Positions 54,748 through 64,000 of a stretch of DNA of 64,000 nucleotides are shown here, piece by piece. How positions within the stretch are numbered: position 1 is the first letter of the stretch; each line of letters starts with the position of its first letter. The position numbers and the translations under genes are program-made. The stretch comes from Bathelium albidoporum. Lineage: Eukaryota > Ascomycota > Dothideomycetes > Trypetheliales > Trypetheliaceae. Location: assembly GCA_021031095.1 (NCBI GenBank), contig JAGFVP010000008.1:165109-229108 (forward strand), given 5' to 3'. The notes under the pieces are model-generated. The model had not been told where the DNA came from and did not search any database. It saw nothing but the letters and a program-made list of their open reading frames with translations.

Positions 54748-55300
54748 GGATTTGACCCCTTTTCGTATACGAGCGGACAGTGGCTCAAGAATGATAGATT
54801 CCAGCGAAAAGCTCGTCATGTAAAGTTCAATTTCTCAGTCTTACGCAAGAAAGTCATCGAGATAAGTCCTGGTGCAACCAAAATCCAATGGCAAGAAAAG
54901 AAAGAAGGCTTCTTTAGCAGAGCTTTCCTTCTCCACATGGATAATGGTGCACCGGTTGTAGCAAAAGTCCCTTTCCAAATTGCTGGTCCCAGAAGACTGA
55001 CGACCAACTCCGAGGTAGCAACGCCACTGTCTCTACCAGCCATCTTTGGAAGAGCTTGTTGGACATGCCAAAGAATGGGAAGAGTTTGAGAATTTCCAAC
55101 GTCTGAAGTCCATGCTCGTGCGCTCCATCAACACGGATTCTGATGGCTGGGTACCTCTTGAAGCCCGGGAAACTGCTAAAGACACTAATTAATCCCTCTT
55201 CGAGGAGCGGATGAAGGCTATGCCGCAATTTGATGATCCTGATGTGGACGAAGCCCTAGGTAGGAGACTCTGGCCATTCGACGTCGATCTAGACAACTGA
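54748..55300 (+). pseudogene. Broken phosphotransferase-family (AIM9-like) gene
   Basis: Two pieces of an aminoglycoside-phosphotransferase-fold protein of the fungal AIM9-like family are visible in different frames. The first (54748-55030) reads DPFSYTSGQWLKNDRFQRKA, then KKEGFFSRAFLLHMDNGAPVV and AGPRRLTTNSEVAT, the usual N-terminal lobe motifs. The second, shifted by one base, starts at about 55064 with HAKEWEEFENFQRLKSMLV and continues INTDSDGWVPLEARETA, which resembles the C-terminal region. An in-frame TAA at 55190 interrupts the second piece before it runs to the TGA at 55298. The entire catalytic middle, with the HGD-type loop, is absent, so the locus looks like an internal deletion plus frameshift and nonsense change. 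No intact start was found. It cannot encode an active kinase. Confidence 0.75.
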
Positions 55301-55404
55301 TACCCAATAATCGCGACTATACGCTTTTTGGTTCAATTCCTCATGCGCTGTATCTGTAATGCCGTAGCTCAGAGATTCTTGGGTTAGTATTTATATCAAA
55401 GTAT

Positions 55405-56277
55405 TCAGCGCAGCAATCCACCCAAGTCTTTCTCCATCTCCGTCACTCTATCTTCCAGAGCCTGCTTTTTACGTTCCAACTCTCGAACCTCTTCCTCTTC
55501 CGTCCTCGTATCATCCTCCGTGAATGCAAAGGGTTGCCCTGGGTCCTCAACTCCTCCATCCGTGCCGCGGTCAAAGTCGTCATCGTCTACTTCTGGCGGC
55601 CGGTTCATTCTGTTCAACTGCGCCGTTTGCCGAGCCACTTCTTCCTCGTACCTTGAGATGGATGATGTAAGTTGTTTATGCCGTCTCCTGAGAGTAGCGA
55701 TCTTTTCTGCCGCGCCGCTTATGGGACTGTATCTGACATTAGTAAAATGTCACTTTCGTCCTTAAGCCCTTTCATACTAGACATCGCATAGCTTTTCAGC
55801 CCCTTCCAGGAGCAGTTCCACGTCCACCTCTCCTTTATTTCTTGAGTCGACTGGGCGCGGCCCAAGCCCTGTTCCTACCCCTCCTCCGCCTCCCCTCCTT
55901 ATGCGCTCGACCATATCACCCCCCAAGACCGCAGCTACAGCGGTATTTCTCCTTGGTGCTACGCCAGGTGCTTGACTGCCTCCAAACGCTGTTTGTCGTC
56001 TGCGCGAGTGGTCCTGAACTTTGGGCGTCGAAGCCGGAGGTGGCACGGTAAAGAGCGCTCGTTCATGTACTTCGGTATCCCGAATCAAAGCAGTGATATC
56101 ATGCGGATGCAAAAGCGCATTTGTAAAGATCTTGGGTTGTGGAAAACTATGAGAGTATTAGTAAGCTCAAGCATTACTGTTTACGTTGGTTGGCGATACA
56201 CACGGGAGCTCGGCAATTGATGCTGCACATAAGGAGATCTGCTCCAAATGGGCATCCAGAAGGGCCATGGTAGTCAT
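55405..56277 (-). CDS. SPC34: DASH complex subunit Spc34
   Basis: Three exons on the minus strand, 56277-56204, 56146-55778 and 55726-55405, giving 254 aa; introns are 57 and 51 nt. The N-terminus MTTMALLDAHLEQISLCAAS leads across the first splice into ELPFPQPKIFTNALLHPHDIT, the Spc34 signature, then ALIRDTEVHERALF. The middle is Pro/Arg/Gly-rich. Intron 2 rejoins CDVYPISGAAEKIATLRRR. The C-terminus is a coiled coil ending VTEMEKDLGGL. Spc34 is part of the DASH ring that links kinetochores to spindle microtubules and is an Aurora kinase target; a candidate site is SRRRQT near residue 75. A second ATG at 56268 (MALLDAH) is equally usable. It shares a 212-bp divergent promoter with RPN3. Confidence 0.92.
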
Positions 56278-56489
56278 TGCAATTTCGAGTCACACAAGAA
56301 GAGGTCCATATCGAGCTGTTGAGTATTCAGTGGTCTTCTGAGATCGCGTGCTGTGAGGTTAGACGCGTCTTTCTGCCGGGCCGACGACGACGACCGCCTG
56401 GAGCCTAACCAGAGCTCGCTTCTATACCTTGAGTGAACTTGCGAACATCTCTCTACACCTCCAGCACTGAAACGATTTACACTCTCATC

Positions 56490-58114
56490 ATGGCAGACTC
56501 GATGGAAGGTATCGTGAAGCATGACGGCGCTCAAAAGGACGAGAACGTGGTTGATGGCCTCGATTCTACCGACCAAGCTGTCGCTGGTAAGCTTCACCTT
56601 GTCCAACCAGTCCAACGATGCTCCTAGCGCGATAAAAGGTTTAGTGACTCCCTCCTGAAGCTGGCTAACTCAGATGTTTCCCAGACATTAACTCTAATCT
56701 CGGTCTTCTCGAGAAGGCCGTCGGCCAATTTGATTCTCGCTTTACCTTACGTGCCCTTCGATCCATTTCCCTTCTCCGAAAGAGACAATCAAACAAAGTC
56801 CTTCGTCGGGCTATATCGTCGCTATATCCGGCCGAGAGTGCGATTGCTAAACACCTGACAAGTGTGCTGGAAAACGACGAAAGCATAGATGAGGACGTAC
56901 CCGTGGATGGCTCAAGGAAAGCCAAAGCGAGCAACAGAGACTCGATACCCGAAATTGAGGTCTACCTCTCCATACTTATCCAAGTCTACCTCTACGATAA
57001 CAAGAAATACGGTGTTGGTGCGAGATTTTCTGAGGAGCTCGTTGACAAAATCCGTGAATACAATCGAAGAACGCTGGACTCTCTTGCGGCCCGGGCCTAC
57101 TTTTACTTCGCCCTCTTCCACGAGCAGCTGGATCCTCAGCCTCCCTCCCGACAATCGCCTGTCATTGCGACTCGAGGTCGACTTTTAGCCGCGCTCCGAA
57201 GTGCGGTATTGCGAAAAGATCAGGATACTCAAGCAGCTGTGTTGACTTTGCTTTTGCGCAACTACATCTCCACAGCTGACATCACGCAAGCGGATCTACT
57301 TGTTGCACAGACACAATTTCCAGCTACGGCACCAAACAATCAAGTGGCAAGATACCTGTATTATCTCGGTCGAATACGCGCAATACAGCTCTCGTACACC
57401 GAAGCCCACGAGCATCTCGTTGGCGCTACACGGAAATCTCCCACCAGTTCAGTCGCGGGGGGCTTCTACCAAGCATCCACGAAGCTACTTGTGGTGATTG
57501 AGCTCTTGATGGGTGATATCCCCGACCGTTCCATTTTCCGGCAGCCGAGCCTCGAAATACCTTTGGAGCCCTACTTCAAATTGGTTCAAGCTGTTCGTGT
57601 CGGCGATCTTCAAGGCTTCATCAAAGTTGTCCAATCCAACGCATCCACATTCCGTCGCGATGGTACCTATACTCTCATTCTACGCCTACGCCAAAACGTC
57701 ATCAAAACAGGTCTTCGAATGCTCTCTCTTTCCTACTCCCGCATTTCTCTCCGTGATATCTGCATCCGTCTTGGTGTTGAGAGTGAAGAGTCTGCCGAGT
57801 ACATTGTTGCCAAGGCCATTCGTGATGGCGTGATTGAAGCAAGCATTGATCATGAGAAGGGGTTCATGCAGAGCAAGCAGGCGGGTGATGTGTATGCCAC
57901 AAGAGAGCCGGCAGAGGCATTCCACGAGCGCATCAGAGCATGTCTCGCATTGCACGATGAAAGTGTCAAAGCGATGCGGTTCCCAATGAATCAGCATCGG
58001 CTGGAGCTCAAGACTGCACAGGAAGCGAGGGAACGAGAAAGGGAACTTGCAAAGGAAATTCAGGAGGGGGATATCGATGAGGACGACGCTGCAGGCGACT
58101 TTGAGGGATTGTAA
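56490..58114 (+). CDS. RPN3: 26S proteasome regulatory subunit Rpn3
   Basis: Two exons, 56490-56586 and 56685-58114, giving 508 aa; the intron is 98 nt. A short acidic N-terminus precedes INSNLGLLEKAVGQFDSRFTLRALRS. Helical repeats of the TPR/PCI type follow, with ARAYFYFALFHEQL, QVARYLYYLGRIRAIQLSY and EAHEHLVGATRKSP. The PCI winged helix is near the end (YSRISLRDICIRLGVESEESAEYIVAKAIRDGVIEASI). The last 40 residues form a charged helix ending in acidic DEDDAAGDFEGL. Rpn3 (human PSMD3) is a scaffold subunit of the proteasome lid. The length matches the family (about 490-530 aa) and no key segment is missing. Confidence 0.96.
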
Positions 58115-58366
58115 ACTAGCCTACCCATTTTTCGCCCCATTGTATTCTAGCATTGGATGCTCCGGTATATAGAAGTAATTTCAGCAGCGAGAGTCATTTT
58201 ATTACTTGGAAATTCCGTCTCAAGCTTATCCTCCGATGGTGTGCCCCGCGGCCACTTGGACACAGCAGGTAAACTTTGCAACAGGACGCGCAACATGGCA
58301 GCACGCGTAACCCAAGGCTAAGAAGCCCAGCCTATCAGCAGTCGAGATGATTGCAATGAACCAAAA

Positions 58367-59531
58367 ATGATCGATCCGTCAATTCGCCTTCGTCGCGCGA
58401 TTCTATTACACGATGTTTCGTTAGTAAAACGCATCGTTCGCAACAACCCTCAGATAATCCAAAACCCAGACTTTGGAGACAAGAGCAACACAAGCTTGCA
58501 TTTAGCTGCAAAAGAAGGATCTGTGGAGATTGTGGTAAGTTCCTTATGAAATTTGGTCTACCATTCCTTAGTATACGTCTTTGATTCGCTTTCTCATTGT
58601 GATCTTCCTATTACTCCCGTCTGCTATCTCGAGGAAAGAACGTCTGACGCTGAATTCATGCGGTGAAGAGATAATTGTATCTTGAGAAATCTCGGGAATA
58701 AGCTCTGAACTTCAATATAGGACTTTCTCATACATACAGGGCATGAGGACATCAGCATCTCACGCAATGCCGATGGAGATACACCGCTCATGGTAGCGGC
58801 CGCATCCGAGAAAGTTGAAGTTGGAGAATTGTTAATCAAGCACTTTCCGTGGTGCGTACCATGGCAGAACAAAGACGGTCTCGATGTTGTAAGTCTATCC
58901 TCCATCAACCTCACGTATATCTACTCAAAGTTGATCTGCCGATGACTCTTTCCAAATCCTGATCTCAAAATGATTTTTAACCCAAACAAAGCTCCCACAT
59001 CCACTCCACTGACTGACCCATTCTCGCTTTCTTCAGCTCATGCTCTCCGCCCGCCACGAGTCCTCCACACCCCTCATCCCCGTCCTCCTCTCGGCAACCC
59101 TACCTGACCCCTCCCTCCCCTATCCCACCGCACTCGACTCCTCATCCACCCAAGCCAAATCCCCACCCTATCCGCACCCTCTCGTCCTCGCTCGCGACGC
59201 CAACGGCTCGACCGCACTACACCACGCCTCTGCCGCCGGCGCGCTCAAAGCGCTACGCCTGCTTCTCATGGCGGGCGCCAACCCGCGCGACGCAAACGCC
59301 TTCGCCTGGGACCCCGTGCAGTACTCCGCGAGCGTGGCGGCGGAGGTGTATTTCAAGAATTTGGTGGCGGAGTGGGATCGGAGGAGGGCGGAGGCGGCGG
59401 AGGTGGAGCAGCGGAGATTGGATGGTAGCGGGGGGATGCCGCCGGCGGCGCAGCAGGGGCAGCAGCAGCAAGGCAGTAGTAGGGAGGGGGAGGAGCTGGA
59501 TAGGGCGTTTGGGGGCATGCAGATTAAGTGA
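58367..59531 (+). CDS. Ankyrin-repeat protein
   Basis: Three exons, 58367-58534, 58721-58888 and 59037-59531, giving 276 aa; introns are 186 and 148 nt, longer than usual here. The first two exons are each exactly 168 nt (56 codons, phase 0). The repeats read NTSLHLAAKEGSVEIVDFLI (across the first splice), GDTPLMVAAASEKVEVGELLI, then LDVLMLSARHESSTPLIPVLL and GSTALHHASAAGALKALRLLLMAGANP. The C-terminus is Glu/Arg- then Gln/Gly-rich. Ankyrin repeats give a protein-binding surface; no enzymatic domain is present, so this is probably an adaptor. Short ankyrin proteins of this kind are widespread in fungi, and their partners are mostly unknown. Confidence 0.88.
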
Positions 59532-60275
59532 TTGATGGGCTTGTCTTCTTGAGGTACTAGATGGACGCTGTGCTTTATCGGACTGAATCTGGTATTCAGT
59601 GGATCTTGCCTGGAAGCTTGGAGCAGAGAGGTCGCCGGACAGCAGTCACCATATGCGCTCGGAGAAAATTTGGAGCGTCAGACTTCATGGAGATGGACGT
59701 GGGTGAAAGCTCAATGCTTTGCTCAATCTCGGAACCTCTTAATACTCCCCTGACGGGACGGTAGAGAGGAATAGTTTGGGGGACAATGACTTCGTGTCTC
59801 ACGTGAAAGGGAAAGAAAGTAGAGCATGTGACGAGCTGCATTCACTTCCTCTGGAAAGGGTGAATATTTAGGTACAGATTGTTGAGATATGAGTTGCATA
59901 CCTGATGCACTCATATCTGTGCAGGACTCCTCGCAGATGCACGACCAAAATTATCGTTTTTGTACCATTAGGAAGCGTTCTTGCAGACCTACCCTTTTGA
60001 GAACGATACAAATTACCAAGAACATATAAGGCGTAGAACATAGCATGGTGCAGCCATTGGATAGCGACTTATACAGCACAACCCGCCCTGTACTAGCTGT
60101 AAGACCCTTTGACATCATTGCGGAATTTCACAAGCCTTCTATCAAACGAGAACATCGATGTCTACGCACACATACCAGGTAACTCATGCATAGATTTTCG
60201 TCCTAGGCAATAGAATTTGTTCTTTCTTAATTTCCTGCTCATTCCTATATATCATTCGCGAAACTCCTTCTCTCC
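59532..60275. other. Spacer of 0.74 kb
   Basis: It lies between two plus-strand genes. No gene is recognised; a 67-codon frame at 59561-59764 has no motif. It should contain the 3' UTR of the ankyrin gene and the pICln promoter. Confidence 0.4.
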
Positions 60276-61237
60276 ATGGCCGTCAACATCATCCACGATG
60301 CGCCTGCGCTAGAAAGCTTTACGCCTCTCGAGGAGCACCAAGAACAGACCCCGGGCACTTTCTTCGGCGGCAAACCTATCCTACATCTCCGAACATCTAA
60401 TGCGCAGCTCATATTGGACGAAGATGAGCTCAACTCAAACGAAGCATTTTCCAGACTACGCCAGACTCAAGACGAGCCGTCACATACGAGAGCGACTGTC
60501 AATGGCAACTCTACCACAGACAAGCCATCTTCACGAGCGATAATACCTGATATTGACGTCTGGGTCACATCCGAGTACATAGCCTTACCTTCCAAATGCG
60601 ATTTACGCTGCTTTCACAACAGCTAACCCTTGACCACTCCAGACACTTCATCCTCTACTCCCCACGCACCCACTCCGGCCTCACCATCCCATACCCCAGC
60701 ATCTCCCTGCACGCCCTGCAGCGCCTCGCCCTCGCCTCCGACATCGAAGTCCCCGCCCTTTACGTCCAGCTGAATCTCACCTCGCACGACCAAACCGACG
60801 ACATCGAAACGCTCGACTTCTCCCTCGTCCCCGCCGCGGTTGCACCAGCACAGCAGGAGATAAACGCCTCTGATGCGCTCGCAGATATGGATGCGGCGGC
60901 CGTGCCGTCGCCTGCGCAGGCATTGTACGCGGCGGTGACGGCGTGCGCGGACTTGCATCCGGATCCGCAGACGCCGGGGAAGGAAGGCGATGATGCGGAG
61001 GGGGTGGGGTTGGGGGAAGCGGACATGATGCCGGGCGCAGGAGGGTGGATCACGGCGGAGAATATGGGGGAGTTCATCGATGAGGACGGTAATTTCATTG
61101 GGGCTTTGGGGAACTTGGGGCCGGGTGCGGGGACGACGAGGGGAAGAGCGGACGGAGTGGAGGAGGTGGACGGGGAAGGCGAGGATGAAGATATGGGAGA
61201 GGAAGGAGAGGAGACGAAGTGGCGGAGGACGGAATGA
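60276..61237 (+). CDS. pICln-like (Voldacs) methylosome/swelling-regulator protein
   Basis: Two exons, 60276-60574 and 60643-61237, giving 297 aa; the intron is 68 nt. The PH-like pICln domain starts at GTFFGGKPILHLRTSNAQLIL. It continues across the splice as VWVTSEHFILYSPRTHSGLTIPYPSISLHALQRL, the hallmark of the family. The splice was placed to restore SEHF; without it the frame is lost. The C-terminal half is highly acidic (EEVDGEGEDEDMGEEGEE), as in pICln. In animals pICln (CLNS1A) brings Sm proteins to the PRMT5 methylosome for snRNP assembly, and the acidic C-terminus helps this; fission yeast has a related protein. A basic end (KWRRTE) closes the protein. A cytosolic/nuclear chaperone role is the likeliest. 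Confidence 0.88.
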
Positions 61238-62520
61238 CGTTGGGGGGCTGGCGATGGACTATTTGTGGAGGTGGTGTCATCAATTAGTTGCAACGTCTAT
61301 GACCATTGTAAGAGACAAATCTATAGGAGACTGGTACACGGATTGGTACCTAAAGCGACGCGGGAACAGCCTCGCATTTTACATACGATGATTACAATGT
61401 AATGCAATTTGTGCAAGCTATGCCCTGTCTACCAGCCCGGGGTTGTGCGCAGTCTAATGGCGCCGGTAGCCCGCCACAATCGCCGTCTTAGACTTCAGCC
61501 TTGTGTCTTAAATACAGCATCCGAGATACCCAATGCTGACTCTCCATCACATATATTATTTTCCTGTCCATCAAGATGCTCGTGCTGAAGCAGTCTGAGT
61601 TGCCACCTCGGTCTTTTCTGTGTAGGATGACTGCCTCTTCATCTGAGCTTCTCTGCCCAACTTCCTAATCATAGTCAGGTCTAGACTGCGGAAGAAATCT
61701 TTTGACGCCTCCTTTGATCTTTCTATTCTTCGAGCTCGAAAAAGCGCTGGATCAGACAGGTCTTCGAAACGTGGAATGTCATTATGACTGGAGCGGACAG
61801 GTTTGGAACGATTCGATAAGTTCTTCGGATGATTTGTAGTTGTTAGGACCACCTCCAGCTATCTCAAAAGAGCACCAAGACATCAGAAGCCGCCCAACTC
61901 TGAGTCCTGTTTGATATATATACGTTCAGCGTGCATGTGAGGTCGGCACCTCACAGTAGTGGCAAGTTGTTGCGAAGATAACATAAAGTCAGTCTTTGGT
62001 TTTTTTCTTACTAAATTAGTTTATATTCGTTTAAGTGTTTGTGTGAGTTCAGTCTGTTGTTTACTGAAGGCTAAATATTTATAAGATCTCTTCTGGGCAT
62101 CTTGACAAGCTTTAACAGCAGCTTAATCTCCTCGCAGCATCTGGTGTTGGTCTGCGATTAGGACAAAATACCAGACCAGAAACCACCGTTTGATGGAGGC
62201 GAGCCCATTTGTCATTTGGTATAATTGCATAACGGGTTTGACTTACCACTTAGTTGTTTCATAAAGTCCCTCCTGTGTAATAACGCACCATAATAACAAC
62301 ATTACGTAAATTCTAATTACTATAAATCAAATGTGAATGAAAGCCAAATGATTTTTGATCATAAATTAGTGGCCACATTAACGAATTACGCTCATCATTG
62401 AACTTAAATAAAATTGTAAATGGAAATTAATCGTTATTCAATTCTTTGAAGTGACTTTTGATACAATTGAGTTTCTCACATTAGACTGGTATCCACAATA
62501 GTGGTTTTTTATCTGTAAAA
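61238..62520. other. AT-rich spacer with a possible exon fragment
   Basis: About 1.3 kb, clearly AT-rich from 62000 to 62500. A minus-strand frame at about 61571-61860 has no ATG but reads protein-like (PRFEDLSDPALFRARRIERS, ending ATQTASARAS) and is preceded by an AG acceptor-like site. It may be a last exon or a relic. Nothing else is recognised. Confidence 0.4.
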
Positions 62521-63999
62521 CTATCTTCTTATCTTCATGTAAAGCTTGGTGAAGTTCTCATTTAACCGAGACTTTGACTTTTGTAAGACGCTCAGAGTTG
62601 TGTGCTTATTAGCAACTTGTAACTCAATTGTTTTAATCTCCAATGCTGCCATTCGCCGCTCGACTTCCTGACACATATGTGAAGTCTGTCCTTGAACAGC
62701 AGCGAATCCAGAGAATGCCTTGGTATACATTGTCTTTGCCATGTCTTTCCTTTCCGTATCCGCGCAAAGATTACCGAAATTGTATGTAGTGTTCAAAGCC
62801 GGCACATGTGAAGACGTATTATCACCGAGCGCTTCCTCGTACCCTTGCAGCGCTCGTATGTACATCGTCTCTGCCTCAGCCAGCTTGCCTTGGTCAGCGT
62901 AGAGAACGCCCAGGTTGTTGACCGTAGCAAGTGTTGATGTGTGCTTCGGTCCTAGTGCCTCCTCCTTTCCTTGCAGCGCCCGTATGTACATCGTCTCTGC
63001 CTCAGCTAGCTTGCCTTGGTTTTTGTAGAGAATGCCCAGGTTATTGACCGTATTAAGTGTTGATGTGTGCTTCAGTCCTAGTGCCTCCTCCTTTCCTTGC
63101 AGCGCCCGTATGTACATCGTCTCTGCCTCAGCCAGCTTACCTTGGTCAGCGTAGAGAAGGCCCAAGTTGTTGACCGTATCAAGTGTTGATGTGTGCTTCG
63201 GTCCTAGTGCCTCCTCCTTTCCTTGCAGCGCTCGTATGTACATCGTCTCTGCCTCAGCCAGCTTGCCTTGGTCAGCGTAAAGAAGGCCCAGGTTGTTAAC
63301 CGTATTAAGTGTTGATGTGTGCTTCGGTCCTAGTGCCTCCTCCTTTCCTTGCATCGCTCGTATGTACATCGTCTCTGCCTCAGCTAGCTTGCCTTGGTTT
63401 TTGTAGAGGCTGCCCAGGTTGTTGACCGTATTAAGTGTTGATGTGTGCTTCAGTCCTAGTGCCTCCTCCTTTCCTTGCAGCGCTCGTATGTACATCGTCT
63501 CTGCCTCGGCCAGTTTGCCTTGGTTTTTGTAGAGAATGCCCAGGTTGTTGACCGTATCAAGTGTTGATGTGTGCTTCAGTCCTAGTGCCTCCTCCCTTCC
63601 TTGCAGCGCTCGTATGTACATCGTCTCTGCCTCCGCTAGCTTGCCTTGGTTTTTGTAGAGAATGCCCAGGTTATTGACCGTATCAAGTGTTGATGTGTGC
63701 TTCAGTCCTAGTGCCTCCTCCTTTCCTTGCAGCGCCCGTATGTACATCGTCTCTGCCTCAGCCAGCTTACCTTGGTCAGCGTAGAGAAGGCCCAAGTTGT
63801 TGACCGTATCAAGTATTAATGTGTGCTTCGGTCCTAGTGCCTCCTCTCTTCCTTGCAGCGCTCGTATGTACATCGTCTCTGCCTCGGCCAGCTTACCTTG
63901 GTCAGCGTAGAGAACGCCCAGGTTGTTGACCGTAGCAAGTGTTGATGTGTGCTTCGGTCCTAGTGCCTCCTCCTTTCCTTGCAGCGCTCGTATGTACAT
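62521..63999 (-). CDS. C-terminal part of a kinesin-light-chain-type TPR protein (runs off the right edge)
   Basis: At least 492 aa, truncated by the window end. Nine nearly identical 42-residue TPR units (consensus MYIRALQGKEEALGPKHTST plus LATVNNLGVLYADQGKLAEAET) occupy 62866-63999. A degenerate tenth unit (YEEALGDNTSSHVPALNTTYN) and a partial eleventh (MYTKAFSGFAAVQG) follow, then a charged helical tail ending KLYMKIRR. In filamentous fungi, such KLC-type TPR arrays commonly form the sensor end of large NLR-like proteins with an N-terminal effector and a central NB-ARC or NACHT ATPase. That part would lie to the right and is not visible here. The repeat units fall into two linked types described in the findings. 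The role is probably recognition of non-self or protein binding; this is inference from the family. Confidence 0.85.
   Translation of the reverse strand: MYIRALQGKEEALGPKHTSTLATVNNLGVLYADQGKLAEAETMYIRALQGREEALGPKHTLILDTVNNLGLLYADQGKLAEAETMYIRALQGKEEALGLKHTSTLDTVNNLGILYKNQGKLAEAETMYIRALQGREEALGLKHTSTLDTVNNLGILYKNQGKLAEAETMYIRALQGKEEALGLKHTSTLNTVNNLGSLYKNQGKLAEAETMYIRAMQGKEEALGPKHTSTLNTVNNLGLLYADQGKLAEAETMYIRALQGKEEALGPKHTSTLDTVNNLGLLYADQGKLAEAETMYIRALQGKEEALGLKHTSTLNTVNNLGILYKNQGKLAEAETMYIRALQGKEEALGPKHTSTLATVNNLGVLYADQGKLAEAETMYIRALQGYEEALGDNTSSHVPALNTTYNFGNLCADTERKDMAKTMYTKAFSGFAAVQGQTSHMCQEVERRMAALEIKTIELQVANKHTTLSVLQKSKSRLNENFTKLYMKIRR
62866..63999 (-). repeat. Tandem 126-bp TPR repeat array, nine units
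   Basis: Nine direct copies of a 126-bp unit in frame, each coding for one 42-residue TPR, with very high identity between copies. Read from the right edge, the units are A A B B B A A B A. Type A has GPKH and YADQ, and type B has GLKH and YKNQ, with no mixed unit. The array may continue beyond the window. Confidence 0.93.
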
Positions 64000-64000
64000 C

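Noticed and set aside
60760..61293. A 177-codon minus-strand Ser/Pro-rich frame
   Set aside because: It is antisense to the acidic tail of the pICln-like protein; the low complexity follows from the GAG/GAC-rich coding strand.
62866..63999. Regular repeats that could suggest a CRISPR array
   Set aside because: The 126-bp units are contiguous, in frame, and encode TPR repeats; there are no spacers.

Overview
The window is nuclear DNA from a filamentous ascomycete (Pezizomycotina). The evidence is short spliceosomal introns (mostly 45-70 nt with GT-AG ends and CTAA/CTAAC-like branch sites), fungus-only genes (DASH subunits DAM1 and SPC34, a Zn2Cys6 regulator, cerato-platanin, an RRT8-like protein, a Ytp1-like protein), and a mix of conserved genes with 0.3-3.5 kb spacers. 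I cannot fix the class or genus from sequence alone. No rRNA, tRNA, CRISPR array, intact transposon or origin was recognised.

Layout. 1-16 kb: hot-dog thioesterase (-), DDHD phospholipase (+), secreted cerato-platanin (+), secreted heme-thiolate peroxidase/peroxygenase (+), an orphan Ser/Thr-rich surface protein with a GPI-like tail (+), and arginine methyltransferase RMT2 (+). 16-32 kb: Hst2-type sirtuin (-), Zn2Cys6 regulator (+), a large GPI-type GH29 alpha-L-fucosidase (-), an IMPACT-domain protein (+), an orphan three-exon gene (+) and a GMC oxidoreductase (+). 32-39 kb: omega-type GST (+), a CRAL-TRIO lipid-transfer protein with a possible mitochondrial presequence (-), DAM1 (+) and a Ytp1-like membrane protein (-). 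38.4-41.9 kb is a gene-poor gap. 42-54 kb: JJJ1-type J-protein (-), SPX-RING ubiquitin ligase with a CaaX end (+), polysaccharide deacetylase (-), monocarboxylate-type MFS transporter (-), RRT8/EI24-like membrane protein (+), a second GST (-) and mitochondrial 3-oxoacid CoA-transferase (-). 54-64 kb: a broken phosphotransferase-family (AIM9-like) pseudogene (+), SPC34 (-), proteasome subunit RPN3 (+), an ankyrin protein (+), a pICln-like methylosome protein (+), and the C-terminal part of a large protein with kinesin-light-chain-type TPRs (-) that runs off the right edge.

The genes do not form one pathway or a secondary-metabolite cluster. Most are independent housekeeping loci in divergent or convergent pairs: CRAL-TRIO/DAM1, J-protein/SPX-RING and SPC34/RPN3 share promoters, and SPX-RING/deacetylase and RRT8-like/GST converge with 52-158 bp between stops. 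Exon models were built by hand from splice signals, reading-frame continuity and family motifs, and every multi-exon model given sums to a whole number of codons. The most notable points are the TPR array made of two strictly linked cassette types, the core-deleted AIM9-like pseudogene, the CaaX-ended SPX-RING ligase, the GC-AG intron and architecture of the fucosidase, and two orphan genes. I found no convincing new multi-gene system.
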